Source of the DNA: Streptomyces griseoflavus
GTDB lineage: Bacteria; Actinomycetota; Actinomycetes; Streptomycetales; Streptomycetaceae
DNA length: 64,000 bases
NCBI RefSeq assembly: GCF_014649995.1
Contig: NZ_BMUC01000012.1
Coordinates: forward strand, 164,857-228,856
Direction of reading: 5' to 3'
Shown here: in pieces, positions 1 to 8,449 of the stretch
Position numbering within the stretch: the stretch's first letter is position 1
How the letters are laid out: each line of letters begins with the position of its first letter
Program-made: the position numbers and the translations under genes
The notes under the pieces: model-generated
Told to the model about the DNA's origin: nothing
The model's input: only the letters and a program-made list of their open reading frames with translations
Database searches by the model: none

Positions 1-154
1 GGCCAAGGCGATGAAGGAGGACAAGTCCTCCGCCCCCGCCGACCCGCCGGCCCCCGGCGAGGAGCCCTCGGCGCAGCGCACCATCCAGGCCGCCCCTGGC
101 GACGTGACCAGCTCCCGCCCGGTGGCGGAGCCGACGGACACGACCAAGCGCTGA
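1..154 (+). CDS. tatA: TatA C-terminus (partial)
   Basis: Open frame from base 2 to the TGA at 152-154. The visible 50 residues begin AKAMKEDKSS and continue as a polar, Pro/Ala/Glu-rich tail ending TDTTKR. That matches the unstructured cytoplasmic C-terminus of TatA, the pore-forming subunit of the twin-arginine translocase. The membrane helix and amphipathic helix lie upstream of the window. The assignment rests mainly on tatC starting 47 nt downstream, the usual actinobacterial tatA-tatC order. The tail alone is too low in complexity to identify the protein. Confidence 0.8.
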   Translation, partial: AKAMKEDKSSAPADPPAPGEEPSAQRTIQAAPGDVTSSRPVAEPTDTTKR

Positions 155-201
155 CGCAGGGCCGGTGACCACCGGCCCGCCGCACGAGATGGGAACGTGG
201 G

Positions 202-1146
202 TTGCTCAAGTCTGCCCGCAAGCAGGAGAAGGACCCGGAGGGGCGGATGCCCCTCGCGGAGCACCTTCGTGAGCTCCGCAACCGGCTCGCGAAGGCCCTG
301 CTGGCCATCGTCCTGGTGACGGTCGTCGCAGCCTTCTTCTACAACGACATCATCAACTTCTTCACCGACCCGGTGCTCAAGTCCGTCGGGTGCGGCCAGT
401 CCTTCGAGGAACTGTCCCGCTCGACGCGGGACGAGACGCAGCCGTGCGCGATGATCACGATCAACGGCCTGCTCACCCCGTTCACGCTGGCCCTGAAGGT
501 CTCCCTGATGGCCGGCATCGTGTTCGCCGCGCCGGTCTGGCTGTACCAGCTGTGGGCCTTCGTCGCCCCCGGCCTGCACCGGCACGAGAAGAAGTACGCC
601 TACGCGTTCGTCGCCACCGGCTTCCCGCTCTTCCTCGGCGGCGCCTACTTCGCCTACCGGGTGCTGCCGACCACGGCCAAGGTGCTCATCGACTTCACGC
701 CCGGCAACGTCGACAACCTGCTGCCGCTGGACGACCTGCTCGACCTCGTCACCCGCATGGTGGTCGTCTTCGGTCTCTCCTTCGAGCTGCCGCTGCTGCT
801 GATCATGCTCAACCTCACCGGGGCGCTGAGCGGCAAGCGGATGCTCGGCTGGTGGCGCGCCATGATCATGGGCATCACGCTGTTCGCGGCCATCGCCACG
901 CCGTCCACCGACCCGCTGACGATGATCGCGCTCGCCGGACCCATCTGGCTCCTGTACTTCGCGGCGGTCGGCTTCGCCCTGCTCAACGACCGCCGCAAGC
1001 GCCGCATCGAGGCCCTGGGCCCGGCCGACGACGAGGCGTCCGAGCTGGACCTGACGCCCGAGTCCATCGACCCGGTGGAACCCGTGGCCGCGCTCCCCGA
1101 GCAGACGACCAAGGACCGGGTCAACGGTTATGACGACGTGACCTGA
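202..1146 (+). CDS. tatC: Sec-independent protein translocase TatC
   Basis: TatC is the polytopic receptor of the Tat pathway; it binds twin-arginine signal peptides and recruits TatA. The 314-residue product shows the family's cytoplasmic N-terminus (MPLAEHLRELRNRL, about residues 16-29). Six hydrophobic segments follow at roughly 28-48, 92-125, 133-153, 180-206, 212-232 and 235-260, with the conserved Phe-Glu-Leu-Pro before helix 4. A charged acidic tail of about 50 residues is typical for actinobacteria. The start is TTG at 202 with only a weak purine-rich stretch upstream; ATG at 247 is the in-frame alternative but would cut into the conserved N-terminus. A likely substrate, a secreted protein with a twin-arginine signal, lies at 47852-49111. 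Confidence 0.96.
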   Translation: MLKSARKQEKDPEGRMPLAEHLRELRNRLAKALLAIVLVTVVAAFFYNDIINFFTDPVLKSVGCGQSFEELSRSTRDETQPCAMITINGLLTPFTLALKVSLMAGIVFAAPVWLYQLWAFVAPGLHRHEKKYAYAFVATGFPLFLGGAYFAYRVLPTTAKVLIDFTPGNVDNLLPLDDLLDLVTRMVVVFGLSFELPLLLIMLNLTGALSGKRMLGWWRAMIMGITLFAAIATPSTDPLTMIALAGPIWLLYFAAVGFALLNDRRKRRIEALGPADDEASELDLTPESIDPVEPVAALPEQTTKDRVNGYDDVT

Positions 1147-1177
1147 GGACCGGCTCGCAGCTCATAGGGTCACTCCC

Positions 1178-2068
1178 GTGACCAGCGAGATCACCCTCTT
1201 CGTCAACCCCACCGCGGGTCGCGGCCGGGGCGCCCGCGCGGCGCTGCCGGCCGCTTCCGCACTCCGGGACGCCGGCTTCTCGGTACGGACCGTCGTCGGC
1301 GACGACCCGCGGGACGCCCTGGCCCGGGCCCGCGCCGCCATCGACGAGGGCACCGGCGCCCTGATCGCCGTGGGGGGCGACGGGATGGCGAACCTCGCCC
1401 TCCAGGCCGTCGTCGGCACCGGCACCCCGTTCGGACTGGTCGCCGCCGGAACCGGCAATGACTTCGCCCGCGCGCTCGGCATGCCGCTGCGGGAACCGGC
1501 GGCGGCCGGCCGGATGATCGCCGACGCCCTCAGGTGCGGCCGGGTCCGCGACATCGACCTCGGCCGGATCGGCGGCCACTGGTTCGGCGCCGTGCTCGCC
1601 TCCGGCTTCGACTCCCGGGTCAACGACCGCGGCAACCGGATGCGGCTGCCGCTCGGACGCCTGAAGTACGACGTCGCCATGGTCGCCGAGCTGGCCGCCT
1701 TCCGCCCGCTGCCGTACCGCATCACCCTCGACGGCGGCGAGGTCCGCGAGGTCGAGGCGACCCTGGTGGCCGTCGGCAACGGGCCGTCGTACGGCGGCGG
1801 CATGCGGATATGCCCCGGCGCGGACCTCACCGACGGGCTGCTCGACGTCACGGTGGTCGGCCGGTGCAGCCGCGCCACACTGCTGCGGGTGTTTCCGAGG
1901 GTCTACGGGGGCACGCACGTCGGCCACCCCGCGGTCACCGTGCTGCGCGCCGCGAGCGTCGAGCTGGCCGCCGAGGGGGTCACCGGGTACGCGGACGGGG
2001 AGCCCGTGGGGCCCCTGCCGCTGACGGCGTGCTGCGTACCGGGCGCCCTGCGGGTCGTCGGACCCTGA
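1178..2068 (+). CDS. Diacylglycerol kinase-family lipid kinase
   Basis: A 296-residue protein of the DAGK catalytic/YegS family, which phosphorylates diacylglycerol or related lipids with ATP at the inner membrane face. Visible motifs are the N-terminal NPTAGRGRG loop (residues 10-18), the nucleotide-binding GGDGM (66-70) and GTGNDFAR (91-98), followed by the beta-sandwich C-terminal domain. Length is normal for the family. The start is GTG at 1178; a TAGGGT hexamer at 1165-1170 lies 7 nt before it. That could be a -10 box for a leaderless message, although AGGG could also serve as a weak ribosome site. The gene sits between tatC and the helicase in the same direction. The exact lipid substrate cannot be told from sequence. 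Confidence 0.9.
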   Translation: MTSEITLFVNPTAGRGRGARAALPAASALRDAGFSVRTVVGDDPRDALARARAAIDEGTGALIAVGGDGMANLALQAVVGTGTPFGLVAAGTGNDFARALGMPLREPAAAGRMIADALRCGRVRDIDLGRIGGHWFGAVLASGFDSRVNDRGNRMRLPLGRLKYDVAMVAELAAFRPLPYRITLDGGEVREVEATLVAVGNGPSYGGGMRICPGADLTDGLLDVTVVGRCSRATLLRVFPRVYGGTHVGHPAVTVLRAASVELAAEGVTGYADGEPVGPLPLTACCVPGALRVVGP

Positions 2069-2153
2069 TCCGGCCGGTCCCCGCCGCCCGCGGGGAGGGT
2101 TCGCGGTAATGATCGTCCTGTTGTCGGTGCGGCCCGGTACGCTCGAAAGCACG

Positions 2154-4967
2154 ATGACAGAGGATCTCTCACCGGCCGAGCGGTACGCGGCAGCACGCAG
2201 GCGCGCTGCCGAGCAGGCCACGGCGCTCGCGTCCTTCCGCGAGATGTACGACTTCGGCCTCGACCCCTTCCAGATCGAGGCCTGCCAGGCGCTCGAGACG
2301 GGCAAGGGCGTGCTGGTCGCCGCGCCCACCGGCTCCGGCAAGACGATCGTGGGCGAGTTCGCCGTCCACCTCGCCCTCCAGCAGGGCAAGAAGTGCTTCT
2401 ACACCACGCCCATCAAGGCGCTGTCGAACCAGAAGTACGCCGACCTGTGCCGCCGCTACGGCACGGACAAGGTGGGCCTGCTCACCGGCGACAACAGTGT
2501 CAACTCCGAAGCCCCGGTGGTCGTGATGACCACCGAGGTGCTGCGGAACATGCTGTACGCCGGGTCACAGACCCTCCTCGGCCTCGGCTACGTGGTGATG
2601 GACGAGGTGCACTACCTCTCCGACCGGTTCCGCGGCGCCGTCTGGGAGGAAGTGATCATCCACCTCCCCGAGTCGGTGACCCTGGTCTCCCTGTCGGCGA
2701 CCGTGTCGAACGCGGAGGAGTTCGGCGACTGGCTGGACACCGTCCGCGGGGACACCCAGGTGATCGTCTCCGAGCACCGGCCCGTCCCCCTGTTCCAGCA
2801 CGTCCTCGCCGGGCGCCGGATCTACGACCTGTTCGAGGAGGGCGAGGGCCGCAAGAAGGCCGTGAACCCCGACCTGACGCGGATGGCGCGCCTGGAGGCG
2901 AGCCGCCCGTCCTTCGGGGACCGCCGGCGCGGGCGGGGCGCCATGCGCGAGGCCGACCGGGAGCGGGAGCGCAGACAGCGCTCACGCGTGTGGACACCGA
3001 GCCGGCCGGAAGTCATCGAACGGCTCGATTCCGAGGGCCTGCTGCCCGCCATCACCTTCATCTTCAGCCGCGCCGCCTGCGAGGCCGCCGTCCAGCAGTG
3101 CCTGTACGCCGGGCTGCGGCTCAACGACGAGGAGGCGCGGGCGAAGGTCCGCTCCCTGGTCGAGGAGCGCACCTCCTCCATCCCGGCCGAGGACCTGCAC
3201 GTCCTGGGCTACTACGAGTGGCTGGAAGGGCTGGAGCGCGGCATCGCGGCCCATCACGCGGGCATGCTGCCGACGTTCAAGGAGGTCGTCGAGGAACTGT
3301 TCGTCCGCGGCCTGGTGAAGGCCGTCTTCGCCACCGAGACCCTCGCCCTCGGCATCAACATGCCCGCGCGCTCGGTGGTGCTGGAGAAGCTCGTCAAGTG
3401 GAACGGCGAGCAGCACGCCGACATCACCCCCGGCGAGTACACCCAGCTCACCGGCCGGGCCGGCCGGCGCGGCATCGACGTCGAGGGCCACGCGGTGGTG
3501 CTGTGGCAGCGCGGCATGAATCCGGAGCACCTGGCGGGACTTGCCGGTACGCGTACCTATCCGCTGCGGTCCAGCTTCAGGCCGTCGTACAACATGGCGG
3601 TCAACCTGGTCGAGCAGTTCGGCCGGCACCGCTCGCGCGAACTGCTCGAGACGTCCTTCGCGCAGTTCCAGGCGGACAAGTCGGTCGTCGGCATCTCGCG
3701 CCAGGTGCAGCGCAACGAGGAGGGACTCGAGGGTTACAAGGCCTCCATGACCTGCCACCTCGGTGACTTCGACGAGTACGCGCGACTGCGCCGCGAGTTG
3801 AAGGACCGGGAGACCGAACTGGCCCGGCAGGGCGCCTCGCAGCGCCGCGCGGAGGCCGCCGTGGCGCTGGAGAAGCTCAAGCCCGGTGACGTCATCCACG
3901 TACCCACCGGCAAGTACGCGGGGCTGGCGCTGGTGCTCGATCCCGGGCTGCCCGCGGGGCGTTCGGGCGGGCACCGCGGTGTGGAGTACCACGACGGTCC
4001 GCGCCCGCTGGTGCTGACCGCCGAGCGGCAGGTCAAGCGGCTGGCGTCGATCGACTTCCCGGTGCCGGTCCAGGCGCTGGAGCGGATGCGGATCCCGAAG
4101 TCCTTCAACGCCCGTTCGCCGCAGTCCCGCCGGGACCTCGCCTCGGCGCTGCGCACCAAGGCCGGGCACATCGCTCCGGAGCGGCACCGCAAGCAGCGGT
4201 CCCAGGCGGCCGACGACCGGGAGATCGCGCGGCTGCGCAAGGAACTGCGGGCGCACCCGTGCCACGGCTGCCAGGACCGTGAGGACCACGCCCGCTGGGC
4301 CGAGCGCTACCACCGGCTGATGCGCGACACCTCGCAGCTGGAGCGCCGTATCGAGGGCCGGACGAACACCATCGCCCGTACCTTCGACCGGATCGTGGCA
4401 CTGCTGAGCGAGATGGACTACCTGCGCGGCGACGAGGTCACCGAGCACGGCAGGCGGCTGGCCCGGCTGTACGGCGAACTCGACCTGCTGGCCAGTGAAT
4501 GCCTGCGCGAGGGAGTCTGGGAGGGGCTCGCCCCCGCCGAACTCGCCGCGTGCGTGTCGGCGTTGGTGTTCGAGGCCCGGGTGGCCGACGACGCGATGGC
4601 GCCCAAGCTGCCCTCGGGCAGGGCCAAGGCGGCGCTCGGTGAGATGGTCCGCATCTGGGGCCGGCTGGACGCCCTGGAGGAGGACTTCCGGATCAGCCAG
4701 ACCGAGGGCGTGGGCCAGCGTGAGCCCGACCTCGGCTTCGCCTGGGCCGCCTACATGTGGGCCTCGGGCAAGGGACTGGACGAGGTGCTGCGCGAGGCGG
4801 AGATGCCGGCCGGTGACTTCGTGCGCTGGTGCAAGCAGGTCATCGACGTGCTCGGCCAGATCTCCGCCGCCGCTCCGGCCTTCGAGGGATCCACGGTCGC
4901 CAAGAACGCGCGCAAGGCGGTCGACGGACTGCTGCGCGGCGTGGTCGCCTACTCCTCGGTGGGCTGA
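2154..4967 (+). CDS. helY: Ski2/HelY-like DEVH-box RNA helicase
   Basis: A superfamily 2 ATP-dependent helicase of the Ski2/Mtr4/HelY group, thought to act on RNA. The 937-residue product starts MTEDLSPAERYA. It has Walker A (APTGSGKT, about residues 59-66), a DEVH box (about 152), motif III LSAT, and the motif VI region TGRAGRRGID. A long middle insertion holds an HPCHGCQDRE cluster, and a helical DSHCT-like C-terminal domain follows. I chose ATG 2154 over GTG/ATG codons from 2109 because the conserved protein begins there; an upstream TACGCT at 2138-2143 could be the -10. The position directly after tatAC is common in actinobacteria. It ends before a perfect 18-bp palindrome. Confidence 0.93.
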   Translation: MTEDLSPAERYAAARRRAAEQATALASFREMYDFGLDPFQIEACQALETGKGVLVAAPTGSGKTIVGEFAVHLALQQGKKCFYTTPIKALSNQKYADLCRRYGTDKVGLLTGDNSVNSEAPVVVMTTEVLRNMLYAGSQTLLGLGYVVMDEVHYLSDRFRGAVWEEVIIHLPESVTLVSLSATVSNAEEFGDWLDTVRGDTQVIVSEHRPVPLFQHVLAGRRIYDLFEEGEGRKKAVNPDLTRMARLEASRPSFGDRRRGRGAMREADRERERRQRSRVWTPSRPEVIERLDSEGLLPAITFIFSRAACEAAVQQCLYAGLRLNDEEARAKVRSLVEERTSSIPAEDLHVLGYYEWLEGLERGIAAHHAGMLPTFKEVVEELFVRGLVKAVFATETLALGINMPARSVVLEKLVKWNGEQHADITPGEYTQLTGRAGRRGIDVEGHAVVLWQRGMNPEHLAGLAGTRTYPLRSSFRPSYNMAVNLVEQFGRHRSRELLETSFAQFQADKSVVGISRQVQRNEEGLEGYKASMTCHLGDFDEYARLRRELKDRETELARQGASQRRAEAAVALEKLKPGDVIHVPTGKYAGLALVLDPGLPAGRSGGHRGVEYHDGPRPLVLTAERQVKRLASIDFPVPVQALERMRIPKSFNARSPQSRRDLASALRTKAGHIAPERHRKQRSQAADDREIARLRKELRAHPCHGCQDREDHARWAERYHRLMRDTSQLERRIEGRTNTIARTFDRIVALLSEMDYLRGDEVTEHGRRLARLYGELDLLASECLREGVWEGLAPAELAACVSALVFEARVADDAMAPKLPSGRAKAALGEMVRIWGRLDALEEDFRISQTEGVGQREPDLGFAWAAYMWASGKGLDEVLREAEMPAGDFVRWCKQVIDVLGQISAAAPAFEGSTVAKNARKAVDGLLRGVVAYSSVG

Positions 4968-4968
4968 C

Positions 4969-4986
4969 CGCACCGGCGCCGGTGCG
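4969..4986. terminator. Perfect 18-bp palindrome after helicase
   Basis: CGCACCGGCGCCGGTGCG begins 2 nt after the helicase stop codon and is its own reverse complement. It lacks a T-tract, as usual for Streptomyces, so it may act as a transcript-end hairpin. Function is inferred from position only. Confidence 0.45.
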
Positions 4987-5306
4987 AAGCCCGGCGCCCC
5001 CCGCCCGAAGCCCGGTGCGCCCCGTGCGCGCCGGGCTCGTGCGTTCCGCGCGCCCTCGCGGTGGCGCGTCATCGGCCCGGCCGGCGGGCAGGATCGGATG
5101 GCCGCGGAGCCTTCCTCACCCGTGACGGTGAGCGCTCTTCGCACGCCCGAGCGTCGTGACACAGGGTGTTCGAAAAGATGCCGAGCGTGCAAATGTCCTG
5201 AGCGTACTCCTGCCCCAGAGGCCGATTCCGGCACTTGCCGAATATGACATCGCGATGATCCCGCCGGACTAAGCTCGCCCGCAGCGCACCGAGTTGAGGT
5301 GAATTC
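4987..5306 (+). promoter_or_regulatory. Intergenic region upstream of conservon
   Basis: About 320 nt with no convincing reading frame. Near the cvnA start it holds an inverted repeat CGGCA-CT-TGCCG (about 5229-5240) and a possible -10 hexamer TAAGCT at 5270-5275. No good -35 is seen at 17 nt. A GAGGTG ribosome site precedes GTG 5307. The conservon promoter probably lies in the last 100 nt. Confidence 0.4.
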
Positions 5307-6980
5307 GTGCGCTTGTTCCCCTATGTGCACGTTCCCCGGTCATCAGTCGATTCGCTTCAGAGGGCTCACATGGCGAGTGATCAACTTCCCTACGCACGCG
5401 TGCTGTTGCTGCCGGCCATAGTGATGGCCGCGGCGACCGGAGCCGCCGTCGCCCTGGTGACGGAGCCCGCCCGGACCGCTGTCGGTGTGTGCGGCGCCGT
5501 GGCGACCCTGCTGGTGACCGCCGCCACGGCGGAGGCGGTACGCCGCGGCCGCGTGCTGCGGGAGGCCCGGGCGGAGTACGGGCGTCACCGTGCGTATCTG
5601 GAGGCGCGGATCGCCGCCCACGACACGGAGACGCAGTACTTCACCGAGCGGGTCGTCCCCGCGGCCCTCGACCACCTGCACGGCGGCAACGACCCCGACG
5701 AGGTGATCCGCGCCCTGCCCGGGCTCGACCCGGCCTGGCGCGACCTCCCGAAGTACCAGATCGTGCTGCTCAGGGCGATGCTGAGGATCATCGACGACGA
5801 GGAGAAGCTGCGCGACTCCTCCCAGCGCTCCTTCGTCAGCATCGCCCGCCGCGTCCAGGCGATCGTGCACCAGCAGGCCAAGGAACTGCGCGAGATGGAG
5901 GAGGACCACGGCCGCAACCCCGAGGTCTTCGACGACCTGCTGCGCATCGACCACGGCACCGCGCTGATCGGCCGGCTCGCCGACTCCATCTCCGTCCTCG
6001 GCGGCGGCCGGCCCGGACGCCAGTGGCCCCAGCCCGTCGCGCTCTACAGCGTGCTGCGCGGCGCGATGTCCCGCATCCTCGAATACCGCCGCATCGACCT
6101 GAAGTCGATCGCCAAGATCAACATCAAGGGCATCCACGTCGAGCCGGTCATCCACGCCGCCGCCGAACTCCTCGACAACGCCACCCGCTACTCGCCCCCG
6201 ACCTCCAAGGTCAGCGTCACCGCCACCGAGGTGCAGACCGGCGTCGCCATCGAGATCGAGGACGCCGGAGTCAGCCTCGACGAGCAGGCCAGGGCCCGGA
6301 TCGAGAGCATCCTGGAACAGGCCCAGCGGGGCGTCGACCTCCAGGAGATCGGCGGCAACCCGCGTCTCGGCCTCGCCGTCGTCGGCCGGCTCTGCACCGC
6401 GTTCAACATGCAGGTCTCACTGCGTGCCTCCGCCTACGGCGGGGTCCGCGCCGTCCTCGTCGTGCCGAGCGAGATGATCACCGACGAGCCGGGTGTGGGG
6501 CTCGCCCACGGTATCGGGGCGACCGCCGTGCCCCGTCCCGTCGACGCCCTCCCCGGCCCGGAGCGCGCCCCCAAGAGGCGCCGTCCCACCAGCCCCCGCA
6601 TCCCCGCCACGGTCCCGCTGGAGGACGACGTCCCCGAGGTCACCGAGTGGACCGCGGGCGGACTGCCGCAGCGCCGCAGCCGGGTGAAGACCCCGCTCGC
6701 CCAGCGGTACGCCGAGCAGGCCGCCGTCGAACGGGCGAAGCGGGAGGCCAGGGAGCGGGGTGAGGAGTACCACGACATCTGGGCCACTCCCGAGCCCGAG
6801 AAGAGGAAGCGCGACGACCGCGAGCCCGGGCTGTGGGTCGACGCCTTCTGGGAGGGCCTGAAGAAGGACCTCGACCCGGGCGTCCACCCCACCGACTTCA
6901 CCCGCAACCCGACCGCCTACCTGCATCTCATCAACGAACCGGCCCGCACCGAGGCCGACGACGAGGGGGACCTCAAGTGA
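5307..6980 (+). CDS. cvnA9: Conservon sensor-kinase-like protein CvnA (RarA)
   Basis: First gene of a conservon (cvnA-B-C-D plus P450), a Streptomyces complex compared with eukaryotic G-protein systems. The order and neighbours match cvn9/rarA-E, reported to affect aerial mycelium formation. The product has two N-terminal hydrophobic stretches and a helical region with IDHGTALIGRLADSISVLGG, which resembles a dimerisation segment. An ATPase domain follows, with the N-box AAELLDNATRYSPP and a glycine-rich region near NPRLGLAVVGRL. The C-terminus is basic and proline-rich. GTG 5307 has a good ribosome site (GAGGTG); ATG 5370, also preceded by AGAGG, would give a protein 21 residues shorter. Its stop overlaps cvnB by 4 nt, indicating translational coupling. 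Confidence 0.9.
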   Translation: MRLFPYVHVPRSSVDSLQRAHMASDQLPYARVLLLPAIVMAAATGAAVALVTEPARTAVGVCGAVATLLVTAATAEAVRRGRVLREARAEYGRHRAYLEARIAAHDTETQYFTERVVPAALDHLHGGNDPDEVIRALPGLDPAWRDLPKYQIVLLRAMLRIIDDEEKLRDSSQRSFVSIARRVQAIVHQQAKELREMEEDHGRNPEVFDDLLRIDHGTALIGRLADSISVLGGGRPGRQWPQPVALYSVLRGAMSRILEYRRIDLKSIAKINIKGIHVEPVIHAAAELLDNATRYSPPTSKVSVTATEVQTGVAIEIEDAGVSLDEQARARIESILEQAQRGVDLQEIGGNPRLGLAVVGRLCTAFNMQVSLRASAYGGVRAVLVVPSEMITDEPGVGLAHGIGATAVPRPVDALPGPERAPKRRRPTSPRIPATVPLEDDVPEVTEWTAGGLPQRRSRVKTPLAQRYAEQAAVERAKREARERGEEYHDIWATPEPEKRKRDDREPGLWVDAFWEGLKKDLDPGVHPTDFTRNPTAYLHLINEPARTEADDEGDLK

Positions 6981-7384
6981 TCCAGCAACGGGCCAACTTC
7001 GACTGGATGCTCAAGGAGCTCGCCGACGGCGTACCGGGCGTCGAGATGATCGTGGTGCTCTCCGCCGACGGCCTGCGCATCGCCCGCTACGGCGGTGAGC
7101 CCGACGCCGCCGACCGGGTCGCCGCGGCCTGTGCGGGCGTACAGAGCCTCGCCGGGGCCGTCGCACAGGAACTCCCGCACGGCGACGGCGAGATGAAGAT
7201 GGTGCTCATCGAGATCGACGAGGGCTACTTCTACCTCATGGCGGCCGGCGCCAACGCCTATCTCGCGGTGCTGTCCGACATGACGTGCGAACCCGGCCGG
7301 ATGGGCGGCATGATGCGCGACCTCGTCGTCCGCATCGGCGCCCATCTCACCAGTCCGCCGCGACGCGACGGGCAGACCGTATGA
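6977..7384 (+). CDS. cvnB9: Conservon roadblock/LC7 protein CvnB (RarB)
   Basis: A 135-residue roadblock/LC7 fold protein. In bacteria these small proteins partner with Ras-like GTPases and modulate their nucleotide cycle. The sequence starts MIQQRANFDWMLKEL and shows the family pattern of a helix, then strands (VEMIVVLSADGLRIA; MKMVLIEIDEGYFYLM) and a closing helix ending near LVVRIGAHL. The start is GTG at 6977, overlapping the cvnA stop in a GTGA arrangement; a longer frame upstream is only the shadow of cvnA. It overlaps cvnC by 4 nt (ATGA), so cvnA, B and C are probably made at matched levels. The expected partners are CvnD and CvnC. Confidence 0.92.
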   Translation: MIQQRANFDWMLKELADGVPGVEMIVVLSADGLRIARYGGEPDAADRVAAACAGVQSLAGAVAQELPHGDGEMKMVLIEIDEGYFYLMAAGANAYLAVLSDMTCEPGRMGGMMRDLVVRIGAHLTSPPRRDGQTV

Positions 7385-7791
7385 CTCCTCCGCGACGCCA
7401 CAGGCGCACCCCCCAGGACGGCCCGCCTCCCCGTCCGGCCGCACCGGCCGGGAAGCAGGGAGCGGGCGGCAACCCCGAGCGGCTGTACGTGGTCGCCGGT
7501 CCGGACGGCGAGCGGGCGGACATCGACCTGGTGACGCTGATCGTCGCCCGCTCCCCGGACCCTCCGCCCTCCGCCACCCCCGAGCAGGCGGCGCTGCTCC
7601 GGCTCTGCGCCGCCCCCCTGTCCGTGGCCGAACTGTCGGCCTACCTCAGCCTGCCGTTCGGCGTGGTGACCGTGCTGCTCACCGAGATGCTGACGGCGGA
7701 ACTGGTCCAGGCGCGCTCCTCTGCCGTCCGCGAGGCGCTGCCCGACCGTTCCCTTCTCGAAGCGGTGATGCATGGACTTCAAAGGCTCTGA
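7381..7791 (+). CDS. cvnC9: Conservon DUF742 protein CvnC (RarC)
   Basis: A 136-residue DUF742 protein, the third fixed member of conservons. The N-terminus is basic and Pro-rich (about residues 1-35). A compact domain follows with RLYVVAGPDGERADIDLVTLIV and a winged-helix-like C-terminal half (EQAALLRLCAAPLSVAELSA, then a stretch of strands and helices ending LLEAVMHGLQRL). The biochemical role is not established; I infer a scaffold or DNA-binding-like adaptor between CvnB and CvnD. ATG 7381 overlaps the cvnB stop by 4 nt, and the gene's 3' end overlaps cvnD by 20 nt. These overlaps support a single transcript. Confidence 0.9.
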   Translation: MTPPRRHRRTPQDGPPPRPAAPAGKQGAGGNPERLYVVAGPDGERADIDLVTLIVARSPDPPPSATPEQAALLRLCAAPLSVAELSAYLSLPFGVVTVLLTEMLTAELVQARSSAVREALPDRSLLEAVMHGLQRL

Positions 7792-8392
7792 GACCGTCCC
7801 CGGACCCCGGGCCGAGGACCGGTTGCCGCACACGGCCGAAGCCGCGGTGAAGATCGTCGTCGTGGGCGGTTTCGGGGTCGGCAAGACGACCATGGTCGGC
7901 TCGGTCAGCGAGATCAAACCGCTGACCACCGAGGAGACCATGACGCAGGCCGGCATCGGGGTCGACGACGACTTCGGCTCGGCGTCCAAGACGGCCACCA
8001 CCGTGGCCATGGACTTCGGCCGCATCAAGATCACGGACCAGCTGGTGCTGTACCTGTTCGGCACCCCGGGCCAGGAGCGGTTCTGGTTCCTGTGGAACGG
8101 GCTGTTCGAGGGGGCACTCGGCGCGGTCGTCCTGGTCGACACCCGTCGCCTCGAAGTCAGCTTCGACGTCATGGGGCGCCTGGAGGAACGCGGCGTGCCG
8201 TTCGTCGTCGCCGTCAACTCCTTCCCGGACGGACCGCGTTACCCCATCGCCGACCTGCGGTCCGCCCTCGACCTGTCCGAGCGCGTCCCCATCGTGGAGT
8301 GCGACGTGCGCCGCCGGGCCTCCAGCCGGGACGTCCTGATGACCCTGATGCGGTTCCTGCACTCCCTCGCCATGACGGGCTCGCGCACCTGA
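7772..8392 (+). CDS. cvnD9: Conservon small GTPase CvnD (RarD)
   Basis: A 206-residue Ras/MglA-like GTP-binding protein. The P-loop is GGFGVGKTT (about residues 31-39). Switch 2 is FGTPGQERF, with Gly where the usual DxxG aspartate sits. The guanine-specificity motif is AVNSFPD in place of NKxD, as in other CvnD proteins. CvnD is thought to be the GTP-regulated output of the conservon, assembled with CvnA-C at the membrane. The start codon lies 20 nt inside cvnC. The P450 follows after a 57-nt gap with its own GGAG ribosome site. Confidence 0.93.
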   Translation: MDFKGSETVPGPRAEDRLPHTAEAAVKIVVVGGFGVGKTTMVGSVSEIKPLTTEETMTQAGIGVDDDFGSASKTATTVAMDFGRIKITDQLVLYLFGTPGQERFWFLWNGLFEGALGAVVLVDTRRLEVSFDVMGRLEERGVPFVVAVNSFPDGPRYPIADLRSALDLSERVPIVECDVRRRASSRDVLMTLMRFLHSLAMTGSRT

Positions 8393-8449
8393 ACCCCAGG
8401 ACCCCTGCCGCCCCCCAGCCTCCTGCCGCATCCCTCCGGAGCGACCACT

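Noticed and set aside
2109-2153. A start at 2109 for the helicase
   Set aside because: The extra 15 residues are not family-like, and ATG 2154 begins the conserved N-terminus.
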